Shown: in pieces, positions 26,811-35,921 of the stretch
Layout of the letters: every line of letters begins with the position of its first letter
Position numbering within the stretch: the first letter of the stretch is position 1
Assembly: GCF_902499135.1 (NCBI RefSeq)
Contig: NZ_CABVPR010000037.1
Coordinates: 1-60,368, forward strand
Reading direction: 5' to 3'
Source of the DNA: Burkholderia dolosa
Lineage (GTDB): Bacteria; Pseudomonadota; Gammaproteobacteria; Burkholderiales; Burkholderiaceae
DNA length: 60,368 nt
The notes under the pieces: model-generated
Database searches by the model: none
Told to the model about the DNA's origin: nothing
Seen by the model: only the letters and a program-made list of their open reading frames with translations
Position numbers and translations under genes: made by a program

Positions 26811-28223
26811 TTACGCGCTCGCGCGTGCGACACCCGGCGCGCGCGCCGCGACGGCCTGACGCGAGCCCGGACGGCCGATCGGGTGGTATTCGATCCCCTG
26901 CTCGCTCATCGCGTCCGGCTCGTACAGGTTGCGGCCGTCGAAGATCACCGGCGCCTTCCACAGGCGGCCGAGCGCGACGAAGTCGGGGCTCTTGAACGCC
27001 TTCCATTCGGTGACGATCACGAGCGCGTCCGCGTCGCGCGCGGCCTGCGCTTCGTCGTCGACGAACGTGAGCCGCTCGAGCCAGCTCGGATGGCTCGCGA
27101 GATCGAGCGCGAGCACGCGGCGCGCCTCCTGCTGCGCGACCGGGTCGTACGCGGCGACGCGCGCGCCGCGCGACAGCAGCTCCGCGATCAGCTCGCGGCT
27201 CGGCGCTTCGCGCATGTCGTCGGTGTTCGGCTTGAACGCGAGGCCCCAGATCGCGAACGTGCGGCCGGTCAGATCCTCGCCGAAGCGCGCGACGATCTTG
27301 TCGGCGAGCACGCGCTTTTGTGCGGCGTTGACCGACGACACGGCCTTCAGGATCTGCAGCGATTGCCCGTGCTCGTCGGCGGTACGGATCAGCGCCTCGA
27401 CGTCCTTCGGGAAGCATGAGCCGCCGTAGCCGCAGCCCGCATACAGGAAGTGATAGCCGATGCGCGGATCGGAGCCGATCCCGCGACGCACGGATTCGAT
27501 GTCCGCGCCGAAGCGGTCCGCGAGATTCGCGAGCTCGTTCATGAACGAGATGCGCGTCGCGAGCATCGCGTTCGCCGCGTATTTCGTGAATTCGGCGGAG
27601 CGCACGTCCATGTACAGCGTGCGCTCGTGGTTGCGGTTGAACGGCGCATACAGCTTCTTCATCAGCTCGCGCGCGCGCTCGCCCGGCACGTCGTCGTCGC
27701 AGCCGATCACGATGCGGTCCGGCCGCGTGAAGTCGTCGACCGCCGCGCCTTCCTTCAGGAACTCCGGATTCGACACGACCGAGAACATCGCGTCTTCGCC
27801 GCGCTTCGCGAGCTCCTCGGCCACCGCCGCGCGCACGCGCTCGGCGGTGCCGACCGGCACCGTCGACTTGTCGACGATCACCTTGAAGCCGGTCATGTAG
27901 CGGCCGATGTTGCGCGCGGCCGCGAGCACGTATTGAAGATCGGCCGAGCCGTCCTCGTCGGGCGGCGTGCCGACGGCGATGAACTGCACGTCGCCGTGCG
28001 CGACCGCCGCCTCGACGTCGGTCGAGAAGCGCAGGCGGCCCGCCGAGCGGTTGCGCGCGATCACTTCCTTCAGGCCCGGCTCGTGGATCGGCACGCCGCC
28101 GCCGTTCAGCACGTCGATCTTCGCCTGATCGACGTCGAGACAGAACACGTCGTGCCCGATGTCGGCGAGACAGGCGCCGGTGACGAGACCTACGTAACCG
28201 CTGCCGATGATAGTCAGATTCAT
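26811..28223 (-). CDS. bceC: BceC, UDP-glucose 6-dehydrogenase
   Basis: A 470-residue enzyme that oxidises UDP-glucose to UDP-glucuronic acid with two NAD+. The Rossmann start is [44 protein letters not shown] follows near 125. The catalytic Cys lies in [14 protein letters not shown] near 265. The C-terminal NAD-UDPG domain has [23 protein letters not shown]-glucuronate is a building block of cepacian, which fits the location. Length and motifs are complete. Confidence 0.93.
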   Translation of the reverse strand: MNLTIIGSGYVGLVTGACLADIGHDVFCLDVDQAKIDVLNGGGVPIHEPGLKEVIARNRSAGRLRFSTDVEAAVAHGDVQFIAVGTPPDEDGSADLQYVLAAARNIGRYMTGFKVIVDKSTVPVGTAERVRAAVAEELAKRGEDAMFSVVSNPEFLKEGAAVDDFTRPDRIVIGCDDDVPGERARELMKKLYAPFNRNHERTLYMDVRSAEFTKYAANAMLATRISFMNELANLADRFGADIESVRRGIGSDPRIGYHFLYAGCGYGGSCFPKDVEALIRTADEHGQSLQILKAVSSVNAAQKRVLADKIVARFGEDLTGRTFAIWGLAFKPNTDDMREAPSRELIAELLSRGARVAAYDPVAQQEARRVLALDLASHPSWLERLTFVDDEAQAARDADALVIVTEWKAFKSPDFVALGRLWKAPVIFDGRNLYEPDAMSEQGIEYHPIGRPGSRQAVAARAPGVARASA

Positions 28224-28293
28224 GATGTGTCGGACCTCTTGACCAATGATTCGAAATTCGTAAATCCAGATCGGCGCACGCGCGCGACGGGAA

Positions 28294-29667
28294 TCAGTAC
28301 GCGTTGCTGCCGGTGAAGCCTTTCCACAGCGTCAGCACGACGATCTTGATGTCGAGCCAGAACGACCAGTTCTGCATGTAGTACAGATCGAGCTTCACGC
28401 GTCCCATCATCTTCTCGATCTGGTCGGTCTCGCCGCGAAAGCCGTTGATCTGCGCCCAGCCGGTGATGCCCGGCTTGATCCGGTAGCGGAACATGTAGCC
28501 CTTGACCAGATCCTTGTAGATGTCGTCGTGCGCGAGCGCATGCGGGCGCGGCCCGACGACCGACATCTCGCCCTTCAGCACGTTGATGAACTGCGGCAGC
28601 TCGTCGAGGCTCGTGCGCCGCAGGAACCGGCCGACCGGCGTCACGCGCGAGTCGTTGCGCGTCGCCTGCGTGACGGTGCCCGACGCTTCCTGATGCACCT
28701 TCATCGAGCGGAACTTGTAGATCTCGAACTCGTGCCCGTCGATCCCCTTGCGCTTCTGGCGGAAAAACACCGGCCCCGGCGACGTCAGCTTGATCAGGCA
28801 CGCGATCGCCAGCATCAGCGGCGCGAGCATCGTCAGCGCGACCAGCGCGAACAGCCGGTCGAACACGAACTTCGGCAGGATCCGCACGTCGGTGATCGGC
28901 GACGCCGCGAGGTTGATCGCCGGCACGCCGAGCACCTCGACCACTTCCTGGTTGAAGAACGACAGGCTGCGCACGTCCGGAATGAAGCGGATGTTCACGA
29001 AGTCGTCGCGAAACACCGTGACGATCTGGTGAATGCGTCGCTCCTCCGAGATCGGCAGCGTGAGCCACAGCTCGCGGATCGCGCGACTGCGCACGAGCCA
29101 CACGAGCGATTCGAACTGCCGCTCGATGCGCACGTCGTCGAGCGCCACTTCGCTCGGCGCCGCGTTCTCGTCGTAGACGCATACCGGATTGAAGCCCGCC
29201 TCCGGCCGCGCGCGCATCTGCGCGATCAGCCGCCGCGCGGCCGGCGTGCCGCCGACGATCGCGACCGCCTTCAGGTTGTAGCCGCCGCGGCGCAGCTGCC
29301 GCAGCACCGCGTGCACGCATGCTTTCGAGCCGGCGAGCAGCCCCATCGTCGCGAGCGCCCAGTAGCCGAGCCACAGTCGCGACAGCTCGCCCGACTGGTG
29401 AAAGCTGAAACTCATCAGGATCCCGGCGAGCTCGACCGCGAGCCACGCGGATGCAACGCGGCCCATCAGCGCGACGAGACGCTTGCCGCGCCACGACTGA
29501 TAGATGCCGAATGCCGGAAAACACACGACGACGAGCAGGCAGTCGAACAGCACCATCGTGCGCTGCAGGTCGCTGAGCGCGATGCTGCCGCGGTGCAGCG
29601 CCGCGGCGATCATTGCGCCGGTCACCACCATCGCGATGTCGATGACTCTCGCCAGCACGCTCAACAT
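28294..29667 (-). CDS. bceB: BceB, undecaprenyl-phosphate glucose-1-phosphate transferase
   Basis: A 457-residue polyisoprenyl-phosphate hexose-1-phosphate transferase (WcaJ type). It has four N-terminal membrane helices, a CoA_binding_3-type cytosolic domain with [14 protein letters not shown], then one helix ([21 protein letters not shown]). The catalytic domain has [50 protein letters not shown] and the C-terminal [14 protein letters not shown]. It starts cepacian synthesis on the lipid carrier. ATG 29667 has GAGGAA 6 nt upstream; ATG 29727 would add 20 residues. The frame is intact. Confidence 0.92.
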   Translation of the reverse strand: MLSVLARVIDIAMVVTGAMIAAALHRGSIALSDLQRTMVLFDCLLVVVCFPAFGIYQSWRGKRLVALMGRVASAWLAVELAGILMSFSFHQSGELSRLWLGYWALATMGLLAGSKACVHAVLRQLRRGGYNLKAVAIVGGTPAARRLIAQMRARPEAGFNPVCVYDENAAPSEVALDDVRIERQFESLVWLVRSRAIRELWLTLPISEERRIHQIVTVFRDDFVNIRFIPDVRSLSFFNQEVVEVLGVPAINLAASPITDVRILPKFVFDRLFALVALTMLAPLMLAIACLIKLTSPGPVFFRQKRKGIDGHEFEIYKFRSMKVHQEASGTVTQATRNDSRVTPVGRFLRRTSLDELPQFINVLKGEMSVVGPRPHALAHDDIYKDLVKGYMFRYRIKPGITGWAQINGFRGETDQIEKMMGRVKLDLYYMQNWSFWLDIKIVVLTLWKGFTGSNAY

Positions 29668-29762
29668 GTTCGCTTCCTCTTTGAACAGGCGTTTGCCGAA
29701 CAGCTCCTCGTGCAGCCGGTGCCGCACTTTCGATTCAAACGTTGCATGACGCTATTGAACCG

Positions 29763-29777
29763 GCAAGAAAATCGCCT
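29763..29777 (-). promoter_or_regulatory. Candidate sigma-54 (-24/-12) promoter for bceB-K
   Basis: The minus strand reads AGGCGATTTTCTTGC. It has the essential GG at -25/-24 and GC at -13/-12 with exactly 10 nt between, and keeps TTGC of the consensus TGGCACG-N4-TTGC. The -24 half is only partly consensus. Transcription would begin near 29751, 84 nt before the bceB start codon. A sigma-54 activator with an intact GAFTGA loop is encoded at 12271-13743. Confidence 0.55.
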
Positions 29778-29899
29778 CTCAAGCGCACAAGTATTTCGAA
29801 AAATAATCGGAAATTATTGCCGCGATCCGGCCAATTCAAATCGGCAGGTTTTCCCGGTCCGATCGTCGCGCGCGACATTTTCGAACGCTTTACGATTTG

Positions 29900-29959
29900 C
29901 CGGAATCCTTGTGCGGCGGCCGCATCCAGCCGATTCCCGGAATTATTTTTGATTTTTTT
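29900..29959 (+). terminator. Terminator/attenuator-like hairpin in the bceA leader
   Basis: CCGGAATC (29900-29907) pairs with GATTCCCGG (29932-29940, one bulge) around an inner TGCGGC/GCCGCA stem. It is followed by AATTATTTTTGATTTTTTT (T5 at 29946-29950, T7 at 29953-29959). It ends 132 nt before the bceA start. If the bceA promoter lies upstream it would attenuate; otherwise it insulates bceA from plus-strand read-through. Confidence 0.5.
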
Positions 29960-30091
29960 ATTTGCATCCGATACGAACTCGTCAATTTTTCACGAACGGC
30001 GATTTCGCGAATATCCGGCGAGCGGGCCGGTTTTATTGTCGATTTACTTCGTGCTACAACGGCAACACTGACTTCAATCGAGGAGAGTGTC

Positions 30092-31618
30092 ATGAATGCT
30101 CCGGCCGTCGCAGCCGATACGCGCCCTTCTTCTTCCGCCGCGACCGCCGCCGGTGCGCGCGTCGCCGTGCAGCCGGTGATCCTCGCGGGCGGCTCCGGCA
30201 CGCGCCTGTGGCCGATGTCGCGCGAGCACTATCCGAAACAGCTGATCGGCCTGCTCGGCGAGCATTCGCTGCTGCAGTCGACCGCGCTGCGTCTCGACGG
30301 GCTCGCTGCCGGCCTGCCGGTGAACGACGACGTACTGATCGTGTGCGGCGAGGATCACCGCTTCACGACCGCCGAGCAGCTGCGCGTGACCGGCAAGCGC
30401 GCGACGATCATGCTCGAGCCGCTCGGCCGCGACACCGCGCCCGCGCTGACGCTCGCCGCGATGAAGATCGCCGCCGACGGCCGCGATGCGGTGATGACCG
30501 TGATGCCGGCCGATCATGCGGTCGCCGACCTGCCGCGCTTTCATGCGGCCGTCGCCGCCGGCGTGCATTGCGCGGCGCAAGGCCGGATCGCGACGATGGG
30601 CATCGTGCCGACGCGCGCGGAAACCGGCTACGGCTACATCCGCGTCGGCACGCCGCTCGGCGATGCCGGCACGGGCGACCTCGACGTGCGCCGCCTCGAC
30701 CGCTTCGTCGAGAAGCCGCATCTCGAACTCGCGCAGCAATACGTCGCGTCCGGCGAATACTGGTGGAACAGCGGGATCTTCATCGTGCGCGCGTCGGTGT
30801 GGCTGAACGCGATCCGCGAACTCGAACCGGAAATCCACGCGGCGTGCGAGCGCGCCGTCGCGCAAGGCAAGGCCGACGGCGACTTCTTCCGCGTCGATCG
30901 CGACGCATTCGCCGCGTCGCCGTCGAACTCGATCGACTACGCGGTGATGGAGCCGCTCGCGAGCCGCCCCGACCTGTGCGAAAGCGTCGTCGTGCCGCTC
31001 GATGCGGGCTGGTCGGACGTCGGCTCGTGGGACGCGATCTGGCAGATCCTGCCGAAGGACGATGCGGCGAACGTCGGCCGCGGCCACGTGCTGTTCGAAA
31101 ACGCCGCATCGACGTTCGCGCATGCGGAAAGCCGGCTCGTCGCGTGCGTCGGCACGCAGAACCTGGTCGTCGTCGAGACGCCCGACGCGGTGCTCGTCGC
31201 GGACAAGTCGTGCGTGCAGGACGTGAAGAAGATCGTCGGACGCATCAAGGCCGAGCACGGCGCCGAGGCGACCGATCATCGCAAGGTGCATCGTCCGTGG
31301 GGCCACTACGACTCGGTCGACATGGGCGAGCGCTTTCAGGTGAAGCGCATCGTCGTGAAGCCGGGCGCGCGGCTGTCGCTGCAGATGCATCATCACCGCG
31401 CGGAGCACTGGATCGTCGTGCGCGGCACCGCGCGCATCACGCGCGGCGACGAAACGTTCCTGCTGTCCGAGAACGAATCGACGTACATCCCGCTCGGCGT
31501 GTCGCATCGTCTCGAGAACCCCGGCAAGATGCCGCTCGAGCTGATCGAGGTGCAGTCGGGCGCGTATCTCGGCGAGGACGACATCGTCCGCTTCGACGAT
31601 ACGTACGGCCGGCAGTGA
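30092..31618 (+). CDS. bceA: BceA, bifunctional mannose-6-P isomerase / GDP-mannose pyrophosphorylase
   Basis: A 508-residue type II PMI/GMP. The N-terminal nucleotidyltransferase domain has ILAGGSGTRLWPMSREHYPKQL near residue 31, then FVEKPHLE near 210. The C-terminal cupin isomerase domain has RPWGHYDSVDMGERFQVKRI and the metal site QMHHHRAEHWIVVRG. It supplies GDP-mannose, also the precursor of GDP-rhamnose, for cepacian. The start has AGGAG seven nucleotides upstream. The gene is divergent from bceB and ends at a bidirectional terminator. Confidence 0.93.
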   Translation: MNAPAVAADTRPSSSAATAAGARVAVQPVILAGGSGTRLWPMSREHYPKQLIGLLGEHSLLQSTALRLDGLAAGLPVNDDVLIVCGEDHRFTTAEQLRVTGKRATIMLEPLGRDTAPALTLAAMKIAADGRDAVMTVMPADHAVADLPRFHAAVAAGVHCAAQGRIATMGIVPTRAETGYGYIRVGTPLGDAGTGDLDVRRLDRFVEKPHLELAQQYVASGEYWWNSGIFIVRASVWLNAIRELEPEIHAACERAVAQGKADGDFFRVDRDAFAASPSNSIDYAVMEPLASRPDLCESVVVPLDAGWSDVGSWDAIWQILPKDDAANVGRGHVLFENAASTFAHAESRLVACVGTQNLVVVETPDAVLVADKSCVQDVKKIVGRIKAEHGAEATDHRKVHRPWGHYDSVDMGERFQVKRIVVKPGARLSLQMHHHRAEHWIVVRGTARITRGDETFLLSENESTYIPLGVSHRLENPGKMPLELIEVQSGAYLGEDDIVRFDDTYGRQ

Positions 31619-31631
31619 TGTGATCCAATGC

Positions 31632-31670
31632 GAGACGGGCGCACCGCTTCGAAGGCGGTGCGCCCGTCTC
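31632..31670. terminator. Bidirectional terminator between bceA and the transposase-domain gene
   Basis: A perfect 16-bp stem, GAGACGGGCGCACCGC / GCGGTGCGCCCGTCTC, with a 7-nt loop TTCGAAG. It lies 13 nt after the bceA stop and 76 nt from the stop of the convergent gene. There is no T-run, but the stem is the longest perfect one I found. Confidence 0.7.
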
Positions 31671-31746
31671 GTCGTCGAGCACATCGAAGAACCGCGGCGC
31701 GGCGCCGGCATCGCATCGTGCGACCGCGCGCCGTGCGGCGAAACGA

Positions 31747-32712
31747 TCAGCCGACGCGGTACGCGTACTCGTGGCGATCGGCCTGAACCGGATCGTTGCG
31801 GCTCTCGGACAGCGCACCTGCGCGACGCTCGGCGATGAAGCGCTTGATGTCCGACTCCGCACGCGCGAGCGCCGACAACCCGGCGAGCACTTCGCTTTGC
31901 GGCGCACGTGCGGGCGCATCGCTCGCGCCGTGGCGATCGATCCACTGGCGCGCCCATTCGAGCGCGTACTGCTCGGCCGCGTCGGGATCGGTGAAGCGCG
32001 GGCCGATCAGGCCCGAGCGCTCGACGCGCCGATCGTCCTGCACGATCTCGGCCCACGCGCGATACATCAGGTTCTGCACCGGCCGCGCGATGCCGTAGAT
32101 CGTATAGCCGCGATATTCGTCGACCTGCGGCTCCGCCGACCCGAAGCTCGCCGCCGATGGCCGCGCATGACGCATCGCCGCGGCCGGCGTACCGGGCACC
32201 ACGAACGACGAGCGGCAGGTTTCGTCATGCGATTCGTCGCGCAGTTCGTCGGTGTCGTCGCGCGATACGGACGACAGCGACGCACGCGGCGCACCCCAAA
32301 CGTTTGCGTGTGCAACCGGCAATTGCCACGACTCGGGGTTTTGCCAGAACACGCCTCGCAGACGGTCGTTGTCGGGCGCGGGTTCCGCGCGGCGCGCGGG
32401 CGCGACCGGTTCCGGCGGCGGCGGAATATAGGCGAACGTGCGGCCGCTGAACTGGGTGAGCACGTCGATCATCTTCAGCAGCGTGCCGTTCGCGAGCCAC
32501 TCTTCATAGCGGCGGCGGCACGTCGGCCCGGACGGATAGCGGCCGGGCAGCTTGGACCACGCTTCGCCGGTCGTGAGGATCCAGAGCACCGCGTTCGCAA
32601 CGACGCGGGGTTCGGCGCGTGGACGGCCTCGCCGGTTCAGCCGGATGGGTTCATCGGCGATCAGCGGTGAAAGACGAAACCACTCTTCATCGGTAAGCTC
32701 ATCGAAGAACAT
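31747..32712 (-). CDS. IS5-type transposase N-terminal (DUF4096) domain on an unrelated tail
   Basis: A 321-residue protein. Residues 1-85 are the DNA-binding DUF4096 domain of IS5-family transposases: FFDELTDEEWFRLSPLI, NRRGRPRAEPRVVANAVLWILTTGEAWSKLPGRYPSGPTCRRRYEEW. The DDE nuclease core that should follow is absent. Instead there is a low-complexity linker and a compact domain (about 195-265: DEYRGYTIYGIARPVQNLMY...RFTDPDAAEQYALEWARQWID) that I do not recognise beyond a small alpha/beta pattern, then a helical tail. A good GGAGAG ribosome site and intact frame argue for a maintained gene. I infer a domesticated DNA-binding protein, possibly a regulator. No terminal inverted repeats flank it. 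Confidence 0.75.
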   Translation of the reverse strand: MFFDELTDEEWFRLSPLIADEPIRLNRRGRPRAEPRVVANAVLWILTTGEAWSKLPGRYPSGPTCRRRYEEWLANGTLLKMIDVLTQFSGRTFAYIPPPPEPVAPARRAEPAPDNDRLRGVFWQNPESWQLPVAHANVWGAPRASLSSVSRDDTDELRDESHDETCRSSFVVPGTPAAAMRHARPSAASFGSAEPQVDEYRGYTIYGIARPVQNLMYRAWAEIVQDDRRVERSGLIGPRFTDPDAAEQYALEWARQWIDRHGASDAPARAPQSEVLAGLSALARAESDIKRFIAERRAGALSESRNDPVQADRHEYAYRVG

Positions 32713-33365
32713 AGATCTCTCCACGCAGCCAGGCCGGGGCTGCGATTGGCGGTGCCGTCGCGACGCGTCGCATCGCGGGGCAGCCAGGTTGCACATTATG
32801 GTTTATCCGGTTTGTCGTGCATGCCGGCTCGGAACCGCACTTTCACGGTGCCTCAATTCCCGGCAATGGCGCACAAATCACGGTCTCACTCCAATGTGGG
32901 AATTTTTGTGCACGAAGCATACCATCGCTAGGGTTTATCTCAATATGACAATGACTTAATGTTACGTACTGAAACAACCTGCCAGGAATGCGCAATCCAT
33001 TTACGCTTGAATTTTTTTACGCGATCGTTATGCGCGGCGCTGCAAAGCCCCGTCCGGCGGGGCTCTCCGGGGAGCGTGCGAAGCCCGCTGCTGGCGGCGC
33101 GCCGAGCGTTCCGACCCCGCACGGTAACAATCTCCGGAATTGCAGCCGTGAATCGGTAAATTCGGCAGAAATTCGTAACAAGATATTTATGGATCGGTAA
33201 ATCGTTCAAATACCGGCCGGTGGCATTATCTCGATGCACAATCTTTTAATTGTTTCTCTTCGGGTAATGAAAGCGACGTGACGCGGAACGTGCGCGGTTG
33301 CCCGTCATGCAACCGCGCAGGCGGCGGCGAGCGCTTCGCGCAGTGCCCCGCGCACGCTGGTTGCT
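32713..33365. other. 653-nt region upstream of the transposase-domain gene
   Basis: AT-richer than its surroundings, especially 32800-33035 and 33120-33270. It holds a 7-bp hairpin AGCCCCG/CGGGGCT (33046-33064), and a 10-bp direct repeat ATCGGTAAAT at 33152-33161 and 33193-33202 (41 bp apart). Short open frames exist, but none has a ribosome site or recognisable product. Confidence 0.5.
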
Positions 33366-33947
33366 TCAGCGCAAATCGCCGGTCAGCGACGCGGCGACGT
33401 CCGCGTCGATCCGCTGCGCGGGCAGCGCGTACGCCGGATGATCGCAGCCGATCGACAGCGCGGCGCCGCGCTTGAGCGCCGCGCGCATCGGCTCGCTCAG
33501 CTCGAAGCGCACGAAGTGGACGGCCGACGTCTTCTCCGCGTTGTCGCGGTCGAGATCCTCGTCGGCGATCGCGAACACCGGCGGATGGCCGTCGACCTGC
33601 AGATACACGCGATCCTCGATGCCGATCAGCCGCGCGAGCGCCGCACGCCGCTCGGCTTCGTGCTCGTACTCGATCTGCATCGTCGCCTTCAGGTTCGTGC
33701 CGTCCGGCACGAGCGGCAGATACGCGTCCAGCTCGCCTTCGATGCCCGCCTCGTCGAAGATCTTCTCGATGTGCAGCATCTCCTGGATCTGATAGCGGAT
33801 CGTCGTCTCGTCCTCGAACAGGAAACGCAGATGGTTGCCGAGCGCGACCGCGCGGCGGCGCTTGTACGCGACGAGCCGCGCGTGTTCGGCCTTGCGGATC
33901 TTCGCGTACGCTTCGAGCGTGAGCAGCGAGTCTCGGGTCAGCGTCAT
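33366..33947 (-). CDS. DUF3501 protein of the rubrerythrin cluster
   Basis: A 193-residue soluble protein of the DUF3501 family. It begins LTRDSLLTLEAYAKIRKAEHARLVAYKRRRAVALGNHLRFLFEDETTIRYQIQEMLHIEKI and has DAYLPLVPDGTNLKATMQIEYEHEAER. No catalytic residues are assigned. It is the third gene of a rubrerythrin, Fe-S protein, DUF3501 set repeatedly found together in proteobacteria, so a role in peroxide defence or electron transfer is inferred. It starts 26 nt after the Fe-S gene. Confidence 0.85.
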   Translation of the reverse strand: MTLTRDSLLTLEAYAKIRKAEHARLVAYKRRRAVALGNHLRFLFEDETTIRYQIQEMLHIEKIFDEAGIEGELDAYLPLVPDGTNLKATMQIEYEHEAERRAALARLIGIEDRVYLQVDGHPPVFAIADEDLDRDNAEKTSAVHFVRFELSEPMRAALKRGAALSIGCDHPAYALPAQRIDADVAASLTGDLR

Positions 33948-33973
33948 CGGAGGTGCCTCGTTCGTCGGTCGCG

Positions 33974-35311
33974 TCAGATGCCGTATGCACGGCGCAGCAG
34001 CGTGAGCGGATGCGCGAGCGGCGCGCCCGGCAGTCCTTTCTCGTCGATGCCCTGCGCGATGTGATGGCCGGCGAGCGCGCAGTCCGACGCGATGAAGTCG
34101 GGTTCCGGCTGCGCCATCGCGTTGAACACCGGCGTGCCGATACGCATCGCGTCCGCGTGAAACTCCTTCTTCACGCCGAACGTGCCCGCGTGGCCCGAGC
34201 AGCGCTCGACGACGTTCACGCGCGTATCGGGCACGAGCGACAGCGTGTCGGCCGTCTTGCGGCCGATGTTCTGCACGCGCGCATGACACGGCACGTGATA
34301 CGACACGGTGCCGAGCCCCGTCCTGAAATCGGTCTTCAGCAGCCCGTCGCGGTGCCGCGCGATCACGTATTCGAACGGATCCCAGAACGCGTCGGCGACC
34401 GCGCGCACCGCTTCGTCGTCCGGAAACATCAGCGGCAGCTCGCTCTTGTACATCAGCACGCAGCTCGGAATCGCGGCGATCAGCGCATAGCCGTCGCGCG
34501 CATAACGCTCGAGCACCGCGATGTTCGCGGCCTTCTTCGCGGCGACGCCGTCGAGATTGCCCTGTTCGAGCAGCGGCATCCCGCAGCACGCTTCGCGCGC
34601 GACGAGCTCGTAGCGAATGTCGTTGTGCGCGAGGATCGCGAGCAGGTCGTGGCCGATGCCCGGCTCGTTGAAGTTCACGTAGCAGGTCGCGTAGATCGCG
34701 ACCTTGCCCGGCGTGCGCTCGCCGTCGCGCACGGCCGGGCCGTCCGACGGCCGCGCGGCGCGCCGGAACTTGCGCGGTGCGAATTCCGGCAGCCACGCGC
34801 GGCGATCGACGCCGAGCGCCGCTTCGAGCGCGTGACGCGCGGGCGGCGTGCGGTTCACCGCGTTGACGGCGTGCGTGACCACCGGAATGCCGGCGAGACG
34901 GCCGAGCGCATCGGTATTCGACAGCAGCTTGTCGCGCAACGCCGCTTCGCCGCGCTTGTAGCGCGCCGCCTTGCCGCGCAGCATCAGGTGCGGGAAGTCG
35001 ACGTTCCACGCGTGCGGCGGCACGTACGGGCATTTCGTCATGTAGCAGAGGTCGCACAGGTAGCACTGGTCGACGACCTTGCCGAACGCGGCTTTCGGCA
35101 CGTCGGCGACGTCGCCGCTCGGCGTGTCGTCGACGAGATCGAACAGCGCGGGAAACGCGCCGCACAGCGACACGCAGCGTCGGCATCCCGCGCAGATGTC
35201 GAACACGCGCGTCATTTCCGCATCGATCGCCGACTGGTCGTAGAACCCGTCCGACTGCCAGTCGAGCGGATGCCGGGTCGGGGCTTCGAGGCTGCCTTCC
35301 TTGTGTGGCAT
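33974..35311 (-). CDS. GlpC/HdrD-like iron-sulfur oxidoreductase
   Basis: A 445-residue protein. Two 4Fe-4S sites lie near the N-terminus: CAGCRRCVSLC (about 42-52) and CYLCDLCYMTKCP (about 84-96). Two CCG-type (DUF224) domains follow: ATCYVNFNEPGIG...EACCGMPLLEQGN and VPCHARVQNIG...ERCSGHAGTFG. This is the layout of the glycerol-3-P dehydrogenase subunit GlpC and heterodisulfide reductase HdrD. It probably shuttles electrons to rubrerythrin. ATG 35311 has GGAG six nucleotides upstream; an ATG eight codons earlier lacks one. Confidence 0.85.
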   Translation of the reverse strand: MPHKEGSLEAPTRHPLDWQSDGFYDQSAIDAEMTRVFDICAGCRRCVSLCGAFPALFDLVDDTPSGDVADVPKAAFGKVVDQCYLCDLCYMTKCPYVPPHAWNVDFPHLMLRGKAARYKRGEAALRDKLLSNTDALGRLAGIPVVTHAVNAVNRTPPARHALEAALGVDRRAWLPEFAPRKFRRAARPSDGPAVRDGERTPGKVAIYATCYVNFNEPGIGHDLLAILAHNDIRYELVAREACCGMPLLEQGNLDGVAAKKAANIAVLERYARDGYALIAAIPSCVLMYKSELPLMFPDDEAVRAVADAFWDPFEYVIARHRDGLLKTDFRTGLGTVSYHVPCHARVQNIGRKTADTLSLVPDTRVNVVERCSGHAGTFGVKKEFHADAMRIGTPVFNAMAQPEPDFIASDCALAGHHIAQGIDEKGLPGAPLAHPLTLLRRAYGI

Positions 35312-35385
35312 GGGACGCTCCAGCATGACGCGCATGCGCGCGCGAACGCGCCGCCCGCCGCGCAGCGGGCAGCATCGGGACGAAT

Positions 35386-35459
35386 GGTTGCCGGTTGCCT
35401 GCCGGTTGCCTGCCGGTTGCCGCTTGCCTGCCGGTTGCCGGTTGCCGGTTGCCGCTTGC
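35386..35459. repeat. GGTTGCC-type tandem array between rubrerythrin and the Fe-S gene
   Basis: Units GGTTGCC, GGTTGCCTGCC and CGCTTGCC repeat about ten times within 187 nt of intergenic DNA inside what should be one operon. A transcript covering both genes would include the array. Confidence 0.7.
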
Positions 35460-35498
35460 GCGACGCGCGGCCGCGGCCGTGCAGCCTGCGGCGGCCCG

Positions 35499-35921
35499 TC
35501 AGTCGACGAGGCTTTCCAGCGCCTTCGTATAGCGGTTCGCGTGACTGCGCTCGGCCTTCGCGAGCGTCTCGAACCAGTTCGCGATTTCGTCGAAGCCTTC
35601 TTCGCGGGCCGTCTTCGCCATGCCGGGATACATGTCGGTGTATTCGTGCGTCTCGCCGGCGATCGCCGATTCGAGATTCAGCCGCGAGGAGCCGAACGGC
35701 AGACCAGTCGCCGGATCGCCGACCGCTTCCAGATATTCGAGGTGGCCGTGCGCGTGACCGGTCTCGCCTTCTGCGGTCGAGCGGAACAGCGCGGCGACGT
35801 CGTTCTGTCCTTCGACGTCGGCCTTCGATGCGAAATACAGATAGCGCCGGTTCGCCTGCGATTCGCCCGCGAATGCGGCCTTCAGGTTCGCTTCGGTGTT
35901 GCTGCCCTTGAGTTGAGCCAT
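35499..35921 (-). CDS. Rubrerythrin-family protein (short form without rubredoxin domain)
   Basis: A 140-residue ferritin-like protein. The di-iron ligands are visible in [32 protein letters not shown] (E-x2-H), [19 protein letters not shown] and [17 protein letters not shown] (E-x2-H). It ends after the four-helix bundle, so the C-terminal rubredoxin Cys4 domain of classical rubrerythrin is missing. It should reduce peroxide with external electrons, plausibly from the adjacent Fe-S protein. GGAGG precedes the start. Confidence 0.9.
   Translation of the reverse strand: MAQLKGSNTEANLKAAFAGESQANRRYLYFASKADVEGQNDVAALFRSTAEGETGHAHGHLEYLEAVGDPATGLPFGSSRLNLESAIAGETHEYTDMYPGMAKTAREEGFDEIANWFETLAKAERSHANRYTKALESLVD

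Larger units (their letters stand above)
29668..30091. promoter_or_regulatory. Divergent control region between bceB and bceA
   Basis: 424 nt, the most AT-rich stretch of the window. It holds a sigma-54-type promoter facing bceB (29763-29777), a hairpin plus T-run facing bceA (29900-29959), and the AGGAG site of bceA. A weak TACAAC (30055-30060) could be a -10 for bceA. Confidence 0.6.

Noticed and set aside
29778-30091. Sigma-54 promoter for bceA on the plus strand
   Set aside because: I checked each TTGC on that strand; none has GG at the required spacing.
31747-32712. Insertion sequence
   Set aside because: No DDE catalytic region, no terminal inverted repeats and no target duplication are visible; only the N-terminal domain resembles a transposase.
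32940-33239. Minus-strand 99-codon frame in the long intergenic region
   Set aside because: No ribosome site, no recognisable motif, and it crosses a hairpin and AT-rich patch that look regulatory.
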